Of a DNA stretch of 64,000 nt, positions 11,113 through 23,648 are shown one piece after another (positions within the stretch are counted from its first letter, which is position 1; every line of letters starts with the position of its first letter). Origin of the DNA: Owenia fusiformis. Taxonomy: Eukaryota > Annelida > Polychaeta > Sabellida > Oweniidae. The stretch is taken from the NCBI GenBank assembly GCA_903813345.2, contig CAIIXF020000004.1, positions 28,091,986 to 28,155,985 of the forward strand, read 5' to 3'. The notes under the pieces were generated by a model, which had not been told where the DNA came from, did not search any database, and saw only the letters and a program-made list of their open reading frames with translations. The translations under genes were made by a program, and so were the position numbers.

Positions 11113-12109
11113 AACTATGGGAAAAAGAATTACAAATAGGTAAATAATTGAATGACAACTCCAAAAAAAATATAAAATATGAGGGTTAAAGAAAGAATAT
11201 TGAATATGAGATTAAAAAAGTAGCAACTCATGTCTCACATACCCAAACCCAAGATCCTTGATCGATGTCATATATACTGTATATCAATGTTATTTACAGG
11301 GAGGATTAAATATGGAGTGTATAGCTATGGTCAATACGATATTTCCAGAGGGAATATCTTTTTTTCTCTAGAAGTGGAGCCCAACCTCAGTCATGACATG
11401 GAAGCTAACTTTTGCAATTAATAGAAACTTGCTTTTAATTATATTTTGTGTTCTATATTTGAGATGAAATAATATGAGATTCATTTCTACAAGAGGTTTG
11501 AATGAATGTGAACTTGTATATTGAACTATACTCCTTTCTGAATAAATAGAACAACATTTTATCCAAGCCAATTAAGAAAACCAAGGCCAATAAGTGATTT
11601 ATGCCCAGTTAAACCAACATAATAACAACTTTTTGTCTGGACTCACTTCATTATGTAAGAATGAATTGTATTACTGTTTACTGCATTAAATGTCAAGTAT
11701 ACTATCTGTATTTAATTTCAAATGCTTATCTCACTTATCGAAGGTGTACAAGAAATGTTATTTTGAAATATAAAAGCACAAGTGCCAAAGGGAAAGGACC
11801 AAAAGTTGTAAACAAATTCAGCACAACCAAAACCATGTCCACATATATGACAAATCCAAGATGGCTGCCACAATTTTAGATCCATGCACACATAAAGAAG
11901 TTAGAAATACACATGAATCACAAGTCCCATCCCCAATAAAATGAGAAGTTTAAGGTTCTCACACATATCAACTCTATTCCCATATACTTTATATTTGTGG
12001 TAAGGCTTGTGATCTATGGTTTACTGCCTTGTAACCATCGTTACTTTCGAAACAGTAATACCTGCTCTTGAAAAGTTTTTTTGTATTTTGTTTTAACGAT
12101 ACATACTTA
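11113..12109. other. Non-coding stretch
   Basis: No coding or repeat structure was recognised apart from generic AT-rich sequence. Confidence 0.45.
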
Positions 12110-12566
12110 TAGCGATGATTCTACATTTTACTATGAGTATGGATTTTAAACAGTGAAACACCATTATTTGTCTCTGTGTATGGTGTGTGAGTATGGGTAT
12201 ATATCCTCGGATTAACACTCACAATCGCCTCTCCGAGTTAAAAGTCTCCATTTATCTGACATCTGTATCACCGCTATATTATACCTCCTGAATATAGTTT
12301 TTCCATGTTATTTATTTAGACTTTTTGTAGTGCTCTATAAGGTTTTTTTGATTTTGGTTGGAATCTTCCTCGTTCCAAGGTAAACCTTGACAACCAAACA
12401 CAACCTTTAGGAATGGCCTCGGTCATTGGCTCTGTTTTGCCGCCTCTTCTGACTCTTCACGCCACCCATGCTCTTGTCAATGCACTAAAAATACAATTGT
12501 TTTCAATTCTTATATTTCGAATGTTGCTGTCTATTTCCAATGCTAAATGAAAAAAAAAGAAAATAT
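12110..12566 (+). repeat. 0.45-kb dispersed direct repeat, copy 1
   Basis: Nearly the whole block matches 29513-29955 in the same orientation, from TAGCGATGATT to an A-rich end AAAAAAAAAGAAAATAT. Differences are scattered substitutions and small indels. Neither an inverted terminal repeat nor a target duplication is clear. The A-rich 3' end could mean a retroposed tail; a solo LTR is another option. A (TA)n run follows at once. Confidence 0.75.
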
Positions 12567-12592
12567 GTATATATATATATTGAAGTATGATG

Positions 12593-12760
12593 ACTTGTGT
12601 AACAGAGATGAGATGGCAAGAGAAGACAGTCCAAGTAAAGCCCCTTGGCACACTTGATGCATACATTACGGGATCTTCGCCTCCTGCCTGCATCTCTATT
12701 ACTACAATGACCTCAAAATCACAGTACAGTTCTTTACAGTATGTTATTAAGATTGGCAAT
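12593..12760. other. GC-elevated block, possibly coding on either strand
   Basis: This block is open in one frame on each strand and is less AT-rich than its surroundings. The plus strand reads EMRWQEKTVQVKPLGTLDAY; the minus strand reads CDFEVIVVIEMQAGGEDPVM. I recognise neither and cannot choose between them. It may belong to the 3' flank of the adjacent repeat. Confidence 0.2.
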
Positions 12761-13507
12761 GTTTAGAGGTCTAAGAAATCATAATTGTCAAATACTTGTT
12801 ATTTCTTTTTTTCATATTCCTTAAGCCTACTTCTCAAATATTAGACCTCTGGCGCATATACGGAAAGAGATACAGGTCCCTAAAATAGTACATGGCAGTA
12901 CAAATCTAGTGTGATGGTAGTGTGAGGGGTTCAAGTAAAAACATTAAATTACGTTAAGCAGACATTGAATCCCATGTTCTATAAATATGAAATAAAAGGT
13001 GAAGTTATGGTTGGCTGATGTGAATCAATGGGGATGTAAGGGAAACCTAGGGAAATTTCATGTGCACTCAAGGCATAATTAAGGTGCACCAAAGGAAAAA
13101 TTAAGGTTGACTTACTTTATTGTGTCTGGCATGTCCTTTCTGTTTTTTATTGATAGTGGCTGGAATAAAGAAATATCCATACTGAATATAATTGGTTAGA
13201 AGGTCTAAGATTTAATATTACCTGGGAAATACATGTACATGATGTATATGTACAGATCAAATGAAATAATCATCAGAAATAAATCATTTCAAGAATACCC
13301 ATACATTTACTTACATCAATCAAGGAATTCAATATGATTATTAGGATTATTAAACTGATCTTATTTCGCATTGACTAAGAAATGATAGAGAATTAAGATT
13401 AAAACAACAAGCACGCTTGGGTCTAAAGATGCATATCCAGATATACTGATATTTTGTTTTGTAACAAGAGATAAATTGCATGAATTACAGTTATTCCCAG
13501 GTGGATT

Positions 13508-13608
13508 TTATACCACTCTGAGCTTATAAACACCAAACATTAAAGTTCTGAGGTAATCTTCAGTCAGGATGGTGAATCTGTGAAGTTCAGGATCAGCTGC
13601 GGTCACCA
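13508..13608 (-). pseudogene. Fragment of a dispersed coding family (DPELHRF type)
   Basis: After a TTATACAG acceptor the strand reads TAADPELHRFTILTEDYLRT then LMFGVYKLRVV and a stop. A second copy of the first part is at 56099-56160. The pattern DPELHRF-x-ILTE-x-YLR-x-L-x-FGVY-L recalls repetitive, transposon-associated proteins in invertebrate genomes, but I cannot name the family. Confidence 0.4.
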
Positions 13609-14869
13609 CTGTATAAAATAAAGAATATTGCTTGCAAATAACGAGCAATTCTAGTGTTTATTTGCTTCGAATTGCATGTTATAACCAGTAATCATCACTG
13701 ACAAAACGCATATATGGAACACGCATATATGCAGCTGCATATAACAAACATCCACGGAGAATACATATACATACATACACAAATACATACATACATTTTT
13801 TATGATCTATTCATTTTAGATATATTTGGCTTCCTGTTAATGAGAAATACAAGGATTGAAAAAGCAAGTGAACATTCATCAAAAGATTGCTTGCCTGAAA
13901 TTTTGCAGCTGTATTTATCACAGAGATGGCCAGGGGGTTGTAACTTAATGCCTCCTCTATCCCTCTGAACTTTGTTCTATGGAATAACAACATAATGCTT
14001 ATTATGCTTTTCCCATCCGCTCATATTGGCTTTCTTGATACATGGGCCTGTTTTATGTGATCCTTAAGATCATTGTTAAGATGCTCTTCATGTTTATGTT
14101 AACCCTTGTTATGAGCAGGGTTTCCAGTAGTATTTATTACTACTTAGTCATAGTATTTCACTGTAATCTGATCAAACACTGGGTGAATTTCAACATTTTC
14201 CCTCCAAATTACAAAGGGAAATGTTTCAACACTTTAAATACACATTTTATACCTGTCCTTCTTTTTAGTACTAATGTCATTTATATTTTTATATCAGTTG
14301 GTTTCATTCTTCTGTAATATGGGTCTGTGCTACTGTCTCTCTTGGAAACAGTTTTATGCTTTTCTTTATACACCCTATGCAGTCAGAGTCTTCTAAGACT
14401 TCTATGTTTGCACACAGATAACTGGGAAGATATATTCATCATTGAAACTAGTTCATGGATAGTAACTGATAATTTACATGTGGCTAAGGGAATCCATGTT
14501 TGATCCTGACATTGGAAGTTCATTGTGTAGTTTGAAATTTATTCTAACTAAATAGAAAACTATAAATAAAAGACTGCTTGCCCTTTTCATCATATCTTGT
14601 TTCACCACAGTTTACTTAATTACCCTCATCATTTTTTAAATATATTGCTGCAACTCTATCAGTACTCCAATTTTGTTTAATCACTGGGTTTTACATAGAA
14701 AGATAGCTCCATGTCTAGAAAATGTTAACTTGTGAGGTGTTTTGGACTGGAATCTGTAGGTGTTTGAATAACACAATATTCATTATATTTTCCAAAGCTT
14801 GTTTGGTTATGTAACAATATCATTGTTGTTGTATGAACATCCTCTGGCACACTGTTAACAATCAAACCT
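13609..14869. other. Non-coding stretch
   Basis: Contains an (ACAT)n-like microsatellite at about 13765-13797 and no convincing exon. The plus-strand open frame at 14042-14317 is hydrophobic purely from T-richness and was not accepted. Confidence 0.5.
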
Positions 14870-15261
14870 CAGAAAGCATTCAAAGTTGCAGTCACCACTT
14901 TAACTAATTTCTTAAGCTAACCAACAAAAGCATGATATAGAGCATCATCTAACATCTTCCATTTTTCATCCTCTCATGATAATATTCAAGCACCCATCTC
15001 ATTTTAGTTACCATGTACCATTCTACTGCTGTTCACATCTTGACAACTAAACTCAGTTATAAACTTTGTTACAAATGCTGGCATATGGCACTCATAGCCC
15101 TTGAATTCTAGTGTCCCAATGATATCTCTAAAACCCCTGTCAAAGATGAATAAATCAAGTGGTTCTAGCCAGGAAATTAGGGTTACTTTATCGCTTTGTT
15201 TGTGCAGCTGTTTTCCTCGCAGAGTAGTTGGTAATTTTCTTGTCTTAGATTCCCACTGCAA
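14870..15261 (-). pseudogene. DDE_Tnp_4-type transposase fragment (PIF/Harbinger-like)
   Basis: The frame reads PLDLFIFDRGFRDIIGTLEF then GYECHMPAF and SSRMV. A shifted frame then gives VTKMRWVLE, and another WKMLDDAL. This matches the core of DDE_Tnp_4-type transposases: a vvDRGFRD catalytic-Asp block, GY-x-x-x-MPAF, SR-x-VTK-x-RWV-E with the catalytic Glu, then KWK-x-D. At least two frameshifts and two stops kill it. Frames at 15899-16554 on the same strand may be its upstream exons. Confidence 0.75.
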
Positions 15262-15898
15262 TGAACAATGGCACTGATTGCAATGACATTAATGTTTATT
15301 TAATTTCCTGAAAAGCAGACTATTGTTAACAGAAATGTGTTTTCTTTAAGATATTTTCAAATTAATACAATGCTGAATGAAAAATTTTGAAATCTCAAAC
15401 TATGGTCACAAACACTAAAACTTACAAAATGTATGTGTTGTATAATTGATTCCAGAAAAGTAATGACTATAGCCCTGAATTTATGTTTATTACAATATTT
15501 TTTCATCAGTTATAGAGTATGTGAGCTACAATTAATTACAATCACATAACTCTCTGTGGCCACTTAAGAAAATTCCACTGAATGCATAATTTCTGTAATA
15601 CAACAACCAGAAAAGCTAAGTTCTTCTGACCCATAGTGGTTTGGTAAATGTTTTACCAAAGAATACCCAAAGACAGTTACCTTTAGTTCTTCTAAAGCAA
15701 TGGGAATAGCAAGGTGCATTGTGTCACCTCTTCTCCATTCAAAATATTTGCTTTAGCCTCTTTTTAACCTTGAAAGATCGAGTTTTCGTGACCTGTTAAC
15801 AGATGAAACAAAAATATTAGAAATTTACTCGGAAATATCCCAGTTTTTTTTATGACCACTGAATTTTTCTCAAAAAGGGCAGTAATTCAATAATTTTC

Positions 15899-16212
15899 TC
15901 AGAAAAACATGGGTTTATTCTGATCTAAAACATACAATAAACTATTCCTATCATAGATGATTAAACTAAAACCAATAATATTGGAGATATTTAGATACAC
16001 TGGGTCTGCAATATCCTGCTGGAGGAATCCAGGGGGTAGGAATTGTTCAGCAACTTCAAAGTTGAGATCTGTTGGCTCATTGCTCAGTTGGTCAAAGCTG
16101 TTGTCGGGCCTGATTGGCCATCCTGACAAGATTATCAGGGATAAGTTGGTTGTTGGCTGGAACATCCCTTTCATCCCTCACAAGTAAATCCTCCACAATG
16201 TTTGAAGCAGAT
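15899..16212 (-). CDS. Exon-like block upstream of the DDE transposase
   Basis: After a TGTACAG acceptor at 16213 the strand reads SASNIVEDLLVRDERDVPAN and ends QARQQL-stop. An overlapping frame stays open from 16174 to 15899 (PTDLNFEVAEQFLPPGF). The two frames suggest one coding block with an indel. No domain is recognised. Position and strand make it a candidate N-terminal part of the transposase locus. Confidence 0.3.
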
Positions 16213-16339
16213 CTGTACACATTAATACATACATATAATTTCAAATTTATAATTAATACATAAATATATTTCATACATATAACAGATTATATAATTTCAA
16301 TTGATATGCAGCATCATCTACTGTTTCATGGCATATTCA

Positions 16340-16554
16340 TCAGTTTTCTTCAAGGTAAGAGTCATGAAATACTCTAGCAGCATCTATGAACTGCATAAAA
16401 TCACTTCTTGTTTCCTTCCAACAGGGTTTGCTCCTCTTTGTAGGTTCCCTTGGCAGGTTTTGGTGTGAAGTCCCAAAGGATGAACATCCAAGATGCTTCA
16501 ACCTTAAACTTTGACCTAATGGTTTGTTGCAAGATATCCAATCAGGTGTCACTC
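16340..16554 (-). CDS. Exon-like block, unrecognised
   Basis: TTTTGTAG acceptor at 16555, then an open frame ending REPTKRSKPCWKETRSDF, FIDAARVFHDSYLEEN and a stop. The C-terminal part is charged and protein-like. It may be part of the transposase-associated locus downstream. No family is assigned. Confidence 0.3.
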
Positions 16555-16632
16555 CTACAAAAGGTTTACCATATTTGCCGTAAAAAGCGCACAGGGCCCT
16601 TTAGAAATTGAAATTCTCATGAGTGACCAATA

Positions 16633-16907
16633 AGGCTAGACTCACAGTGATGGTGCATGATACTCAGATATTTTTCTGATGGCACACTACTTAAGTATAA
16701 TATAAAATAAAGATAGAGACCTAATTTCATATAATGTTGAGATCCAATATGACAGATTCTTTATCATCACTTTGATTTCATTGCCTGTAATCTAGGCTAG
16801 ACTCAAAGTGATGATGCATGATACTACACAATGTATTTGAATACTTTTTTTTTCTAATGGCACACTACTAGAGTATAATATAAAATAAAGATGAGAGACC
16901 TAGATTC
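16633..16907 (+). repeat. Local duplication, about 160-bp period
   Basis: 16633-16728 and 16794-16907 share AGGCTAGACTCA-AGTGATG, GGCACACTACT and GTATAATATAAAATAAAGAT in the same order, with small indels. It is a diverged tandem duplication in non-coding sequence. 16908-17678 holds nothing I recognise. Confidence 0.7.
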
Positions 16908-17678
16908 TTCAAGAAGTGGAATATCAAGCAGAATTTTGGACCTATGACCTATATTACCACACATATTTACTACTCATATAGCATTGCTTTTATTTCACTA
17001 TAATGTTCCTTATTTGCCAAGGTCAGAATACTACGGCAGACAATGACTTAAGTTTAAATTAACAACTTCCTTAAGGTCGAGAAACAATACAATACAATCT
17101 TCATCACCTTTTCTGCATAACTTGTTTTCTGAACATATTCATTCTCCTTGAATTCTTTTTTTAGTTTCCTCTCTCCTAGTATAAATATGATATTTGAATA
17201 CCTCATACCATCTTACACTTGTTAAGTGAGTTGGAATGGAACCCTGCTACTGGCTATTACAGTAGGTGGGATTTTATATTCCTTAGTTGTTGGTTGAGGT
17301 TTAGATGTATTTTTTGAGATGTTGTCCAAATGTTTTTTTTGGTGACTTTGGTGGTGACCCCCCGCTGATACAGATGAGTGTACCCAGCAGGGCCCTCATC
17401 TCCAATTTGACTAATGCCAAGTACTGGAGTGATTGTTGTATTTTTTACTCAAATTACCGACCAGCTAGAAGATAAATCTGTGGAGAACTCTTTATAGCAA
17501 GGCAATTGATATTTCTGTTTTAATGGAGCTGTATAGATGTGTACCTTGTTTCTATGTTTTTTGTATACATACATATAAAAGCTATTCTTTAATAAAAATT
17601 TACGAAGTGAAGAACTCTCCAATTAAGAAATTCGTACCTATTGAATGTGGTCTTGGCAGATCCGAAAATGTTTATCAC

Positions 17679-18205
17679 CTTCCCTGCCGGTCTTCCCTTA
17701 ATGGTCCCCAGAGCTTATCTCTTGTTACGACTGAAGACTGCAAACAAAACAATATTTATTTGTGATGGAAGAGTAATCCTCCTAAGCAATGATTTAAACA
17801 GTATTCGTGGTTACATTTGATAGGGTTCAAGACAATGTTGTTCTTTATAATTATTGCATGATATCTTTTTATACAACTCTTTAACTATTTTTTGCATAAT
17901 AATCAAATTACGTTGGTTACTTTTGAAACAGGAGTGAGGTTAAGCTAGCACTGATTTTCACAACCTAAACGAGAACGTAAGTTATTTAAGTGATGCATTT
18001 GTATGGGCGATTGGCCATACGTATAGGTTCGCGTTTCAAATTTATGTGCTAGCTTAACTTCACTATTATTACGTATATTAACATATAATTATGTAGACTT
18101 TGCTTACCAGGGTCACCATTAAGACATCTTTCTGTTTGTTTCCTTGGCCTGTCTCCCCTTCTCCCAAGTCCTTTAGTAGTGTCATCTTCAATGTCTCTAT
18201 TGAAG
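17679..18205 (-). CDS. Two short exon candidates of an unknown gene
   Basis: The upstream block (about 18205-18108) ends CCCTG|GTAAGC. The downstream block (17737-17679) starts after TTTGTTTGCAG and ends GGGAAG|GTGATA. In one common phase they read ...KQKDVLMVTL and SSVVTRDKLWGPLREDRQG, which join without a stop. The phase compatibility and splice sites support a real small intron-bearing gene, but no domain is recognised and both are very short. A foldback element (17934-18063) sits in the intron. Confidence 0.3.
17934..18063. repeat. 130-bp foldback element
   Basis: Arms at 17934-17951 and 18046-18063 are 18-bp inverted repeats (GTGAGGTTAAGCTAGCAC) with one mismatch. The inside contains a second small hairpin, GTATGG...CCATAC. 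Size and terminal arms fit a MITE or foldback. No target duplication is visible. Confidence 0.75.
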
Positions 18206-18209
18206 CTTA

Positions 18210-19402
18210 ACTATTCTGCTTCTTTGATAACAGCCAAAACAAAAACAACAACACGCTTGTTATTTGACAGCTGTATCAACTATGAATTAATTGGGGAGGG
18301 GTGCATTGTTTTCAAGTATATTCCATTATTTTTATGCTTTAACCTTGCCTTACAGTCCAAGTATAAGTAAAACATAAACAGAAATTCTGTTTATGTTTAA
18401 CATCAGAAGTAAAAAAACCGACAGAATGCTAATTCTTTTCAAAGACAATGCTTACATTTGTTTGAATACAGCTTTTGAGGTCCCTCAATTGTTTCTTGAA
18501 GACCTTGCTAGCTACTTTTAAAGAAAAATTGTTTTCTAATTCCTGATTATCTTCATGGCACTCGCCAATAAAGTAAGCACTTGAACATCTTTAAATGACA
18601 TATCCCAAATTAATTGACTTTTAATGTTTCATGGTGTTGCAGTGCCAATATGCAAATCTGTTCTGAATATTGTTTCAATAACTAACACAGTAGATGAATG
18701 TGTTTGAAAATCTCGTGATTTGGGCACACAGCTCTAAGATATGAGCACTCATATCCTTTAATAATTACTATTGTTTGTTCAGTTTAGTCAATATTGGTTT
18801 GGAGTTCACTCAAGTGTTAAAATGATATTGACTTCATCTTTGGTCGATGGATTCAAATACTGGCCAAAGAGTCGGAATGAGCTGTCAGAAAAGCACTCCC
18901 TGTGGAGATGATGGAATGGGAAACTGAAAAAGAATGTAGAGAAGTTCTTTTGAGGATGCCGTCTCTGGAAAAAATCTGGAAATCATTACTGAGCTAGATT
19001 GCATTCATCTTATATAACCAGATTTAAATAAATTAGAATCAACAGCAAAACATTACTAAACTGAACAGGCCAAGAGATAATTATTTAGAAAGTTACGACA
19101 ACAGTATCTGACTTTACCATTGTCAGGGTATTTCAGTATGACTGTTAGCACTTGTACCTGAATAATAGGAGATAGATTCTGGGATAAATGGACTTTCTTT
19201 CCATTGGATCCCTAATGGCCTCCAAATGAAAATTCAAATCTTTGCTGAGCCAAAAGCGCTTAACGCATTCATCTTCCTTGGATCTATTCAAAAACTTAAT
19301 AGTGTTTGTCCTTGTCCGTTTTTAGATGTAGTCAGTCTTCAACTTCTGTAAACCTCAGCATACCTCTTGTATGGATATCCTAAGTCAGATTACTTGCGTT
19401 TT
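18210..19402. other. Non-coding stretch
   Basis: No domain or confident exon was found. Confidence 0.45.
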
Positions 19403-19630
19403 GCTATTTTGAGTACACCAATGTAGGCCATCACACCAGATAGTACCCAACACACTTCTATCCCCATCTCCAATTATATGGGTATACATCAAACCCCCAT
19501 CTTGTCAATTTCATCAAATGCAATTAGAGCTCCTTAGCTTTCCGTAGACTGGGCTGAGCACCTCGTGGTTCTTGCCGCAGGTATGGACAGGAAGTAACCT
19601 TTCATGCTCCTCACACATAGAACAGATTTT
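19403..19630 (-). pseudogene. GDGD-type transposase-like fragment
   Basis: One frame (19630-19514) reads KICSMCEEHERLLPVHTCGK, followed by NHEVLSPVYGKLRSS. A second frame (19486-19403) reads YTHIIGDGDRSVLGTIWCDG. A Cys-rich C-x-x-C ... H-x-C-x-KN segment followed by a F/I-x-GDGDSSV block is characteristic of a transposase-like family that is repetitive in marine invertebrates. Frame change and stops show decay. The family label is by motif memory only. Confidence 0.5.
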
Positions 19631-20508
19631 ACAATATGAGTTTAGGACTAGAATATGGATGATCTTCATAGTTTTCTGCCAACTTCAATTACAACACCTC
19701 CTTTGGAATTGTATTAGTGTTAATGGGTGGGAGTGCTTACGCCATCCACCATCAAGATAGATTCATGAATATGGAATAATCTATAACATATCAAGACAAT
19801 TATTCTATTTTCATTCTGTGAAAATTCCATTACAATATAAAATAAAATAAAGAAATTGGATAGATATTGTGAGAACTTTATGATCACCTTTCGTAATTGT
19901 TAGCTAGATATAAGTTAAAAATTTTTTAGCAAATATTGATATTAGAAATTTGATTTTACTTGACAATTTGTGTTTTTTATGTATTAATGTAATCTTGATT
20001 AAGGTTAATTGCTTACATATCTAATATATACTGGATTGTAACCAGTTTTTCCAATATCAGTACCCTTTGACAGTGTTTTCATACCTTTGCCCAACCCAAA
20101 GATATAACATGCGATTGAAAAGTCTCATTAATTGATACTTTCTTTAAGATTCAATATTGAAATTGAAAGGAATATTAATCTCTTCAATAACTGTTTCCTC
20201 TGCAATGTATATGTATTGTCCCTTTCCCTCATTTCTTCCTCAAAATCCCCGAAGACATGTCCTACCTTTCATTGTATTTGTATACACAATCATATCATCT
20301 CCAGTCACTTCATTCTTATTAATAACTTGGAAATACTGTATTTGTGAACCACAAATATTTGCAAATCTCAAATGTTATTAGAGTTTTAATTTTGAATAAA
20401 TATGAGTGCTAACTAATCTGTAATTAGCCAAAGGTCTTGTGTTTTCAAAGTATTGAATTTCCGGGAAGTCACCCGTAAAATCTAAATGGAAAACAAAAAC
20501 CCTAATAA
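19631..20508. other. Non-coding stretch
   Basis: No gene or repeat is recognised. Short T-rich frames are not supported. Confidence 0.45.
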
Positions 20509-21310
20509 TACAGGGTGCCCGGAAAGTAAAGACAAATGTTCTAATTTCAAGAGATTTACCTGTTATGAGATGAAATTGCTCCAGAATGTGGAATGACATT
20601 ATAACAATATATCCTGCAACTGTCATGACTTTAAGTGTCAAAATGAAAAAGTTCTGGTTGTTATGGTAACTGGAGTCTAAGGGTAAGTGGAGTACCGTAA
20701 TCCAACACCAAATTCGAAAATTCATATCAATACTTTGCACATATGGCGTTCGTGATCAACTTTAAAACGCTTACCCCCCATGGTGTTATATATCAAAATG
20801 TACCTGTCCATATAGGGGTTCGATTGATCTACATCAAATTATAGGGAGTCAGGTTACTTTTTGAGATATCAGCGTCCATTTATTGTAACTTGCGTTTGCT
20901 ACCATTTCCTCAATTCTGAGATGATGGGCAAACGCGTAGTAAACATGCTCACGTCGGAACTATTTTTGACCTACATCGCTATTTTCGTAATTCAAATGAA
21001 AGTTGAACTCCTCTTCTTTATTTTGATGCCAAATAGTGGCATACTAGGTACCCTAGAAGCCAACTATGGCGTTATTTAGAACAATACTACAGGTTTTTAA
21101 ATGGACTATATACCTTTTGGCGGATGGATATGGAACCTCATACCACAACCATGTTCTACAAATCTCTTTCCTGCTCATATGATCTTGGCACTCCACCATC
21201 TATTCCTATATTGTATTAAATTATGTACCACAACGTCATAGGGATTAGTAATGTAACATTATTTGATCATTGAATATCCATTATTTTCCTCATTACAGAT
21301 ACATTCAACC
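20509..21310 (+). mobile_element. Mariner-type end repeat, copy 1 (split)
   Basis: TA then CAGGGTGCCCGGAAAGTAAA starts a block that matches 22930-23118 up to about 20700. After about 440 unrelated bases, 21143-21310 matches 23119-23300. TA-CAGGGTG is a common start for Tc1/mariner terminal repeats. The extra block is either an insertion here or a deletion in copy 2. It shows no obvious terminal repeats. Confidence 0.65.
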
Positions 21311-21486
21311 TTTGAAGCTAAATCTTGAATACTCTAAAATAATAAGAGATCACAATTAGAAATATCAATGTAAAAATAAATTATTAGAAATTATCATAAA
21401 CTTGTTAAACAGAAGCAGAAAACTCACTGTGGAGATTGTCTGATACACTCAATTTTAGGATTCCAGGATAGATAAGATGGACTTAC

Positions 21487-21579
21487 CAGATATGCCCTTC
21501 TCTTGACATTGTTGAATGTGACATCTTCCAGGGCCCTTTTCTTTCTGGTTTTACATTTGTCTTGTAAAACTTTTTTGGC
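21487..21579 (-). CDS. Exon of an unrecognised gene
   Basis: CCACTTATAG acceptor, 93 bases (31 codons), then ATATCTG|GTAAGTC, a near-consensus donor. The peptide is very basic: KKVLQDKCKTRKKRALEDVT then NNVKRRAYL, consistent with a nuclear protein. It lies 0.6 kb downstream, on the same strand, of the exon at 22187-22510. Their phases do not match directly, so an exon between them may be missed or they may be unrelated. Confidence 0.5.
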
Positions 21580-22186
21580 CTATAAGTGGAAAAATGAATT
21601 AAAACATATCATTTGATGGATATGTACATACTAAGAGTGTATTATGAAAAAAATAACAATATCCATTTAAAATCCCTATGTTTTTTGATTTATTAAGTTG
21701 TCTACATAAATGTAAAATGTGTACTAAAATGCAATGTAGTCATAGATCCTACATTATTCAAACTATTCCTATCCTACTTACAATACTTGTCTTCGCGCAC
21801 ATTTATTTATAAATTTATAACAGTTTTCACATAAACTTGTCAGAAAGAGTTTAGTACTACAAATATCAAAAAATATTTTCTGTACAGGTCACCCAATATG
21901 TAATCATCCCCATTTCAGTTTTATTGCTGCAATCAAGGCCATAACAATACAGAATATTAGACCTTGGCTTTTAGGTGAACTGATCTCACAATGTGTGCAA
22001 CAAGACACGGTTATAACATGACAAATTTACTTGAATTAACCACACAACTAAAATGTTTGTCAAGTTGCCGCCTGTGGACATAAGGTCAGAAAATGTAGGC
22101 TGGCTAATAAGATTATAAGTCTCACTTAAATAAAAGATTAACAATGGGAGTTTGATCAAATCAAACTAAGAAAAGGGGAAACTTAC

Positions 22187-22510
22187 CACTCTCTAATGAC
22201 TTGTTAGCCTTGGTAAGATCTTGCAATGTCGTTAAAACCTCTTGCATCACTGATGATGACTGTGGGTTGGAGTTTAGATGCGACTCTTCTCTGGATGCGT
22301 CTCTGGATGCATCATCCAAAGGTGCTGGGGCTTTTGTTGATTCTGGTGTAACATCCTCTTCCATAGGCAGGATATTTAGATCCAGAATAACGTCCTCTCC
22401 TGTGGGTGGGGCAACTGCTGCGGGGATGACATCGCTGACCTCATCATCACTCTCAACCAGCAGTTCTATCATATGTTGTCTCCGCGCTCTGTGCTGCAGC
22501 TCCTTTTGAC
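22187..22510 (-). CDS. Acidic exon of an unrecognised gene
   Basis: TTATTCTATAG acceptor, 324 open bases, then GAGAGTG|GTAAGTT, a strong donor. The frame begins QKELQHRARRQHMIELLVES, continues with an acidic stretch (EDVILDLNILPMEEDVTPES) and a Ser-rich stretch, and ends VLTTLQDLTKANKSLES, which could form a short coiled coil. It looks like a real intrinsically disordered exon. No family is recognised. Confidence 0.55.
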
Positions 22511-22929
22511 CTATAGAATAATAAAAATAAATAAATAGGTGAAATAAAACTTAGTTCAAGACTCCAAATGAGACTTTTTATCATAATTAATCCAGCACTT
22601 TGTTTTGAATACCTTGAAGAATATAGAAATGAATCATACAAGAAACTTTGTAAAAACTTAAAATAGTGATAATTCTAAAAAATATTGAAAATGAACTTAG
22701 TTTTTATACTCCAAATTTTTATTTTTCAAGTTTAGATGTATAGGAAGTCTGAAAAGTGGAAATAAAATTTTATGTATAACTTGTGTTATGGCTCAACAAG
22801 GAGAAAAGAAGTCGGTGCCATACAAAAACATAACACTTTGTAACTATTATTATTATGTGGAGGGCATATAGAACTTTGCTGAGGGTATTGTTCATCGAAT
22901 GGTACATAATATGTCACCATAATGTATGA

Positions 22930-23300
22930 TACAGGGTGTCCGGAAAGTAAAGATACAAATGCTCTCATTTCAAGAGATTTACCTTCTATGAGATGAAATT
23001 GCTACAGATTGTGGAATGACATTATAAGAATATATCCTACAACTGTCATGACTTTTAGTTTCAAAATAAAAAAGTTATGGTTGTTATGGTAACGAGAGTC
23101 GAGGGTAAGTGGAGCAACGTCACAACTGTGTTCTGCAAATCTCTTTCCTGCTCATATGATCTTGGCACTCCACCATCTATTCCTATATTATATCAAATTT
23201 TGTACCACAACAGCATAGGGATTAGTAATGTAACATTATTTGATCATTTCATATTACTACTATCATTGAATATTCAGTATTTTCCCAATTATCTATACAT
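22930..23300 (+). mobile_element. Mariner-type end repeat, copy 2
   Basis: TA-CAGGGTGTCCGGAAAGTAA begins a continuous 370-bp block matching both halves of the copy at 20509-21310. It abuts mariner transposase debris at 23310-23648, so it may be the 3' end of that element. The opposite end was not found. Confidence 0.6.
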
Positions 23301-23309
23301 TCCTGTTGC

Positions 23310-23648
23310 ATCTTGACCGGCGATACAAAGGCCTGGCAAAAGTGCTGCCGTCCATCTCTCAGATTGCTGACAACATTGGCTTCCAGCTGAGTCTCATTTG
23401 TATGTTGAACTTTTTACAAATATTGCTTTCAAATGGTCATTAAGGTAGAAGTCTAAAGAGGCTTTATCAGGTGAATATGGGGCATTGTATAGAAGGTTTA
23501 ATGTCAAGACACCCCATTGTAAGATTTGTTTTTTAGTTTGTGAATTGGTGCATTGTGCAGATGCAATATTGACTTTCCTACTAATGGCCAGGGACCATTC
23601 TTCTAGGCACTTATATAATATTTCTTTCATTATACTGGTTAGTGACAT
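23310..23648 (-). pseudogene. Mariner transposase C-terminal fragment
   Basis: The minus strand reads ILQWGVLTLNLLYNAPYSPD followed by KASLDFYLNDHLK. This is the last catalytic block of mariner transposases, normally HPPYSPDLAPSDYHLF with the third acidic residue in SPD. Below it, in another frame, SERWTAALLPGLC resembles the RW-x-x-CI motif near the C-terminus. The upstream catalytic D blocks are gone. The copy is dead, on the strand opposite the end repeat at 22930. Confidence 0.75.

Noticed and set aside
14042-14317. Plus-strand hydrophobic frame of 91 residues
   Set aside because: Composition follows local T-richness; no recognisable topology or homology.
17340-17420. GC-rich patch with a possible Gly-rich frame
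   Set aside because: Too short, and no motif or splice site.
22201-22509. Plus-strand open frame of 102 residues, Ser-rich
   Set aside because: It is antisense to the exon at 22187-22510, which has both splice sites and better composition.
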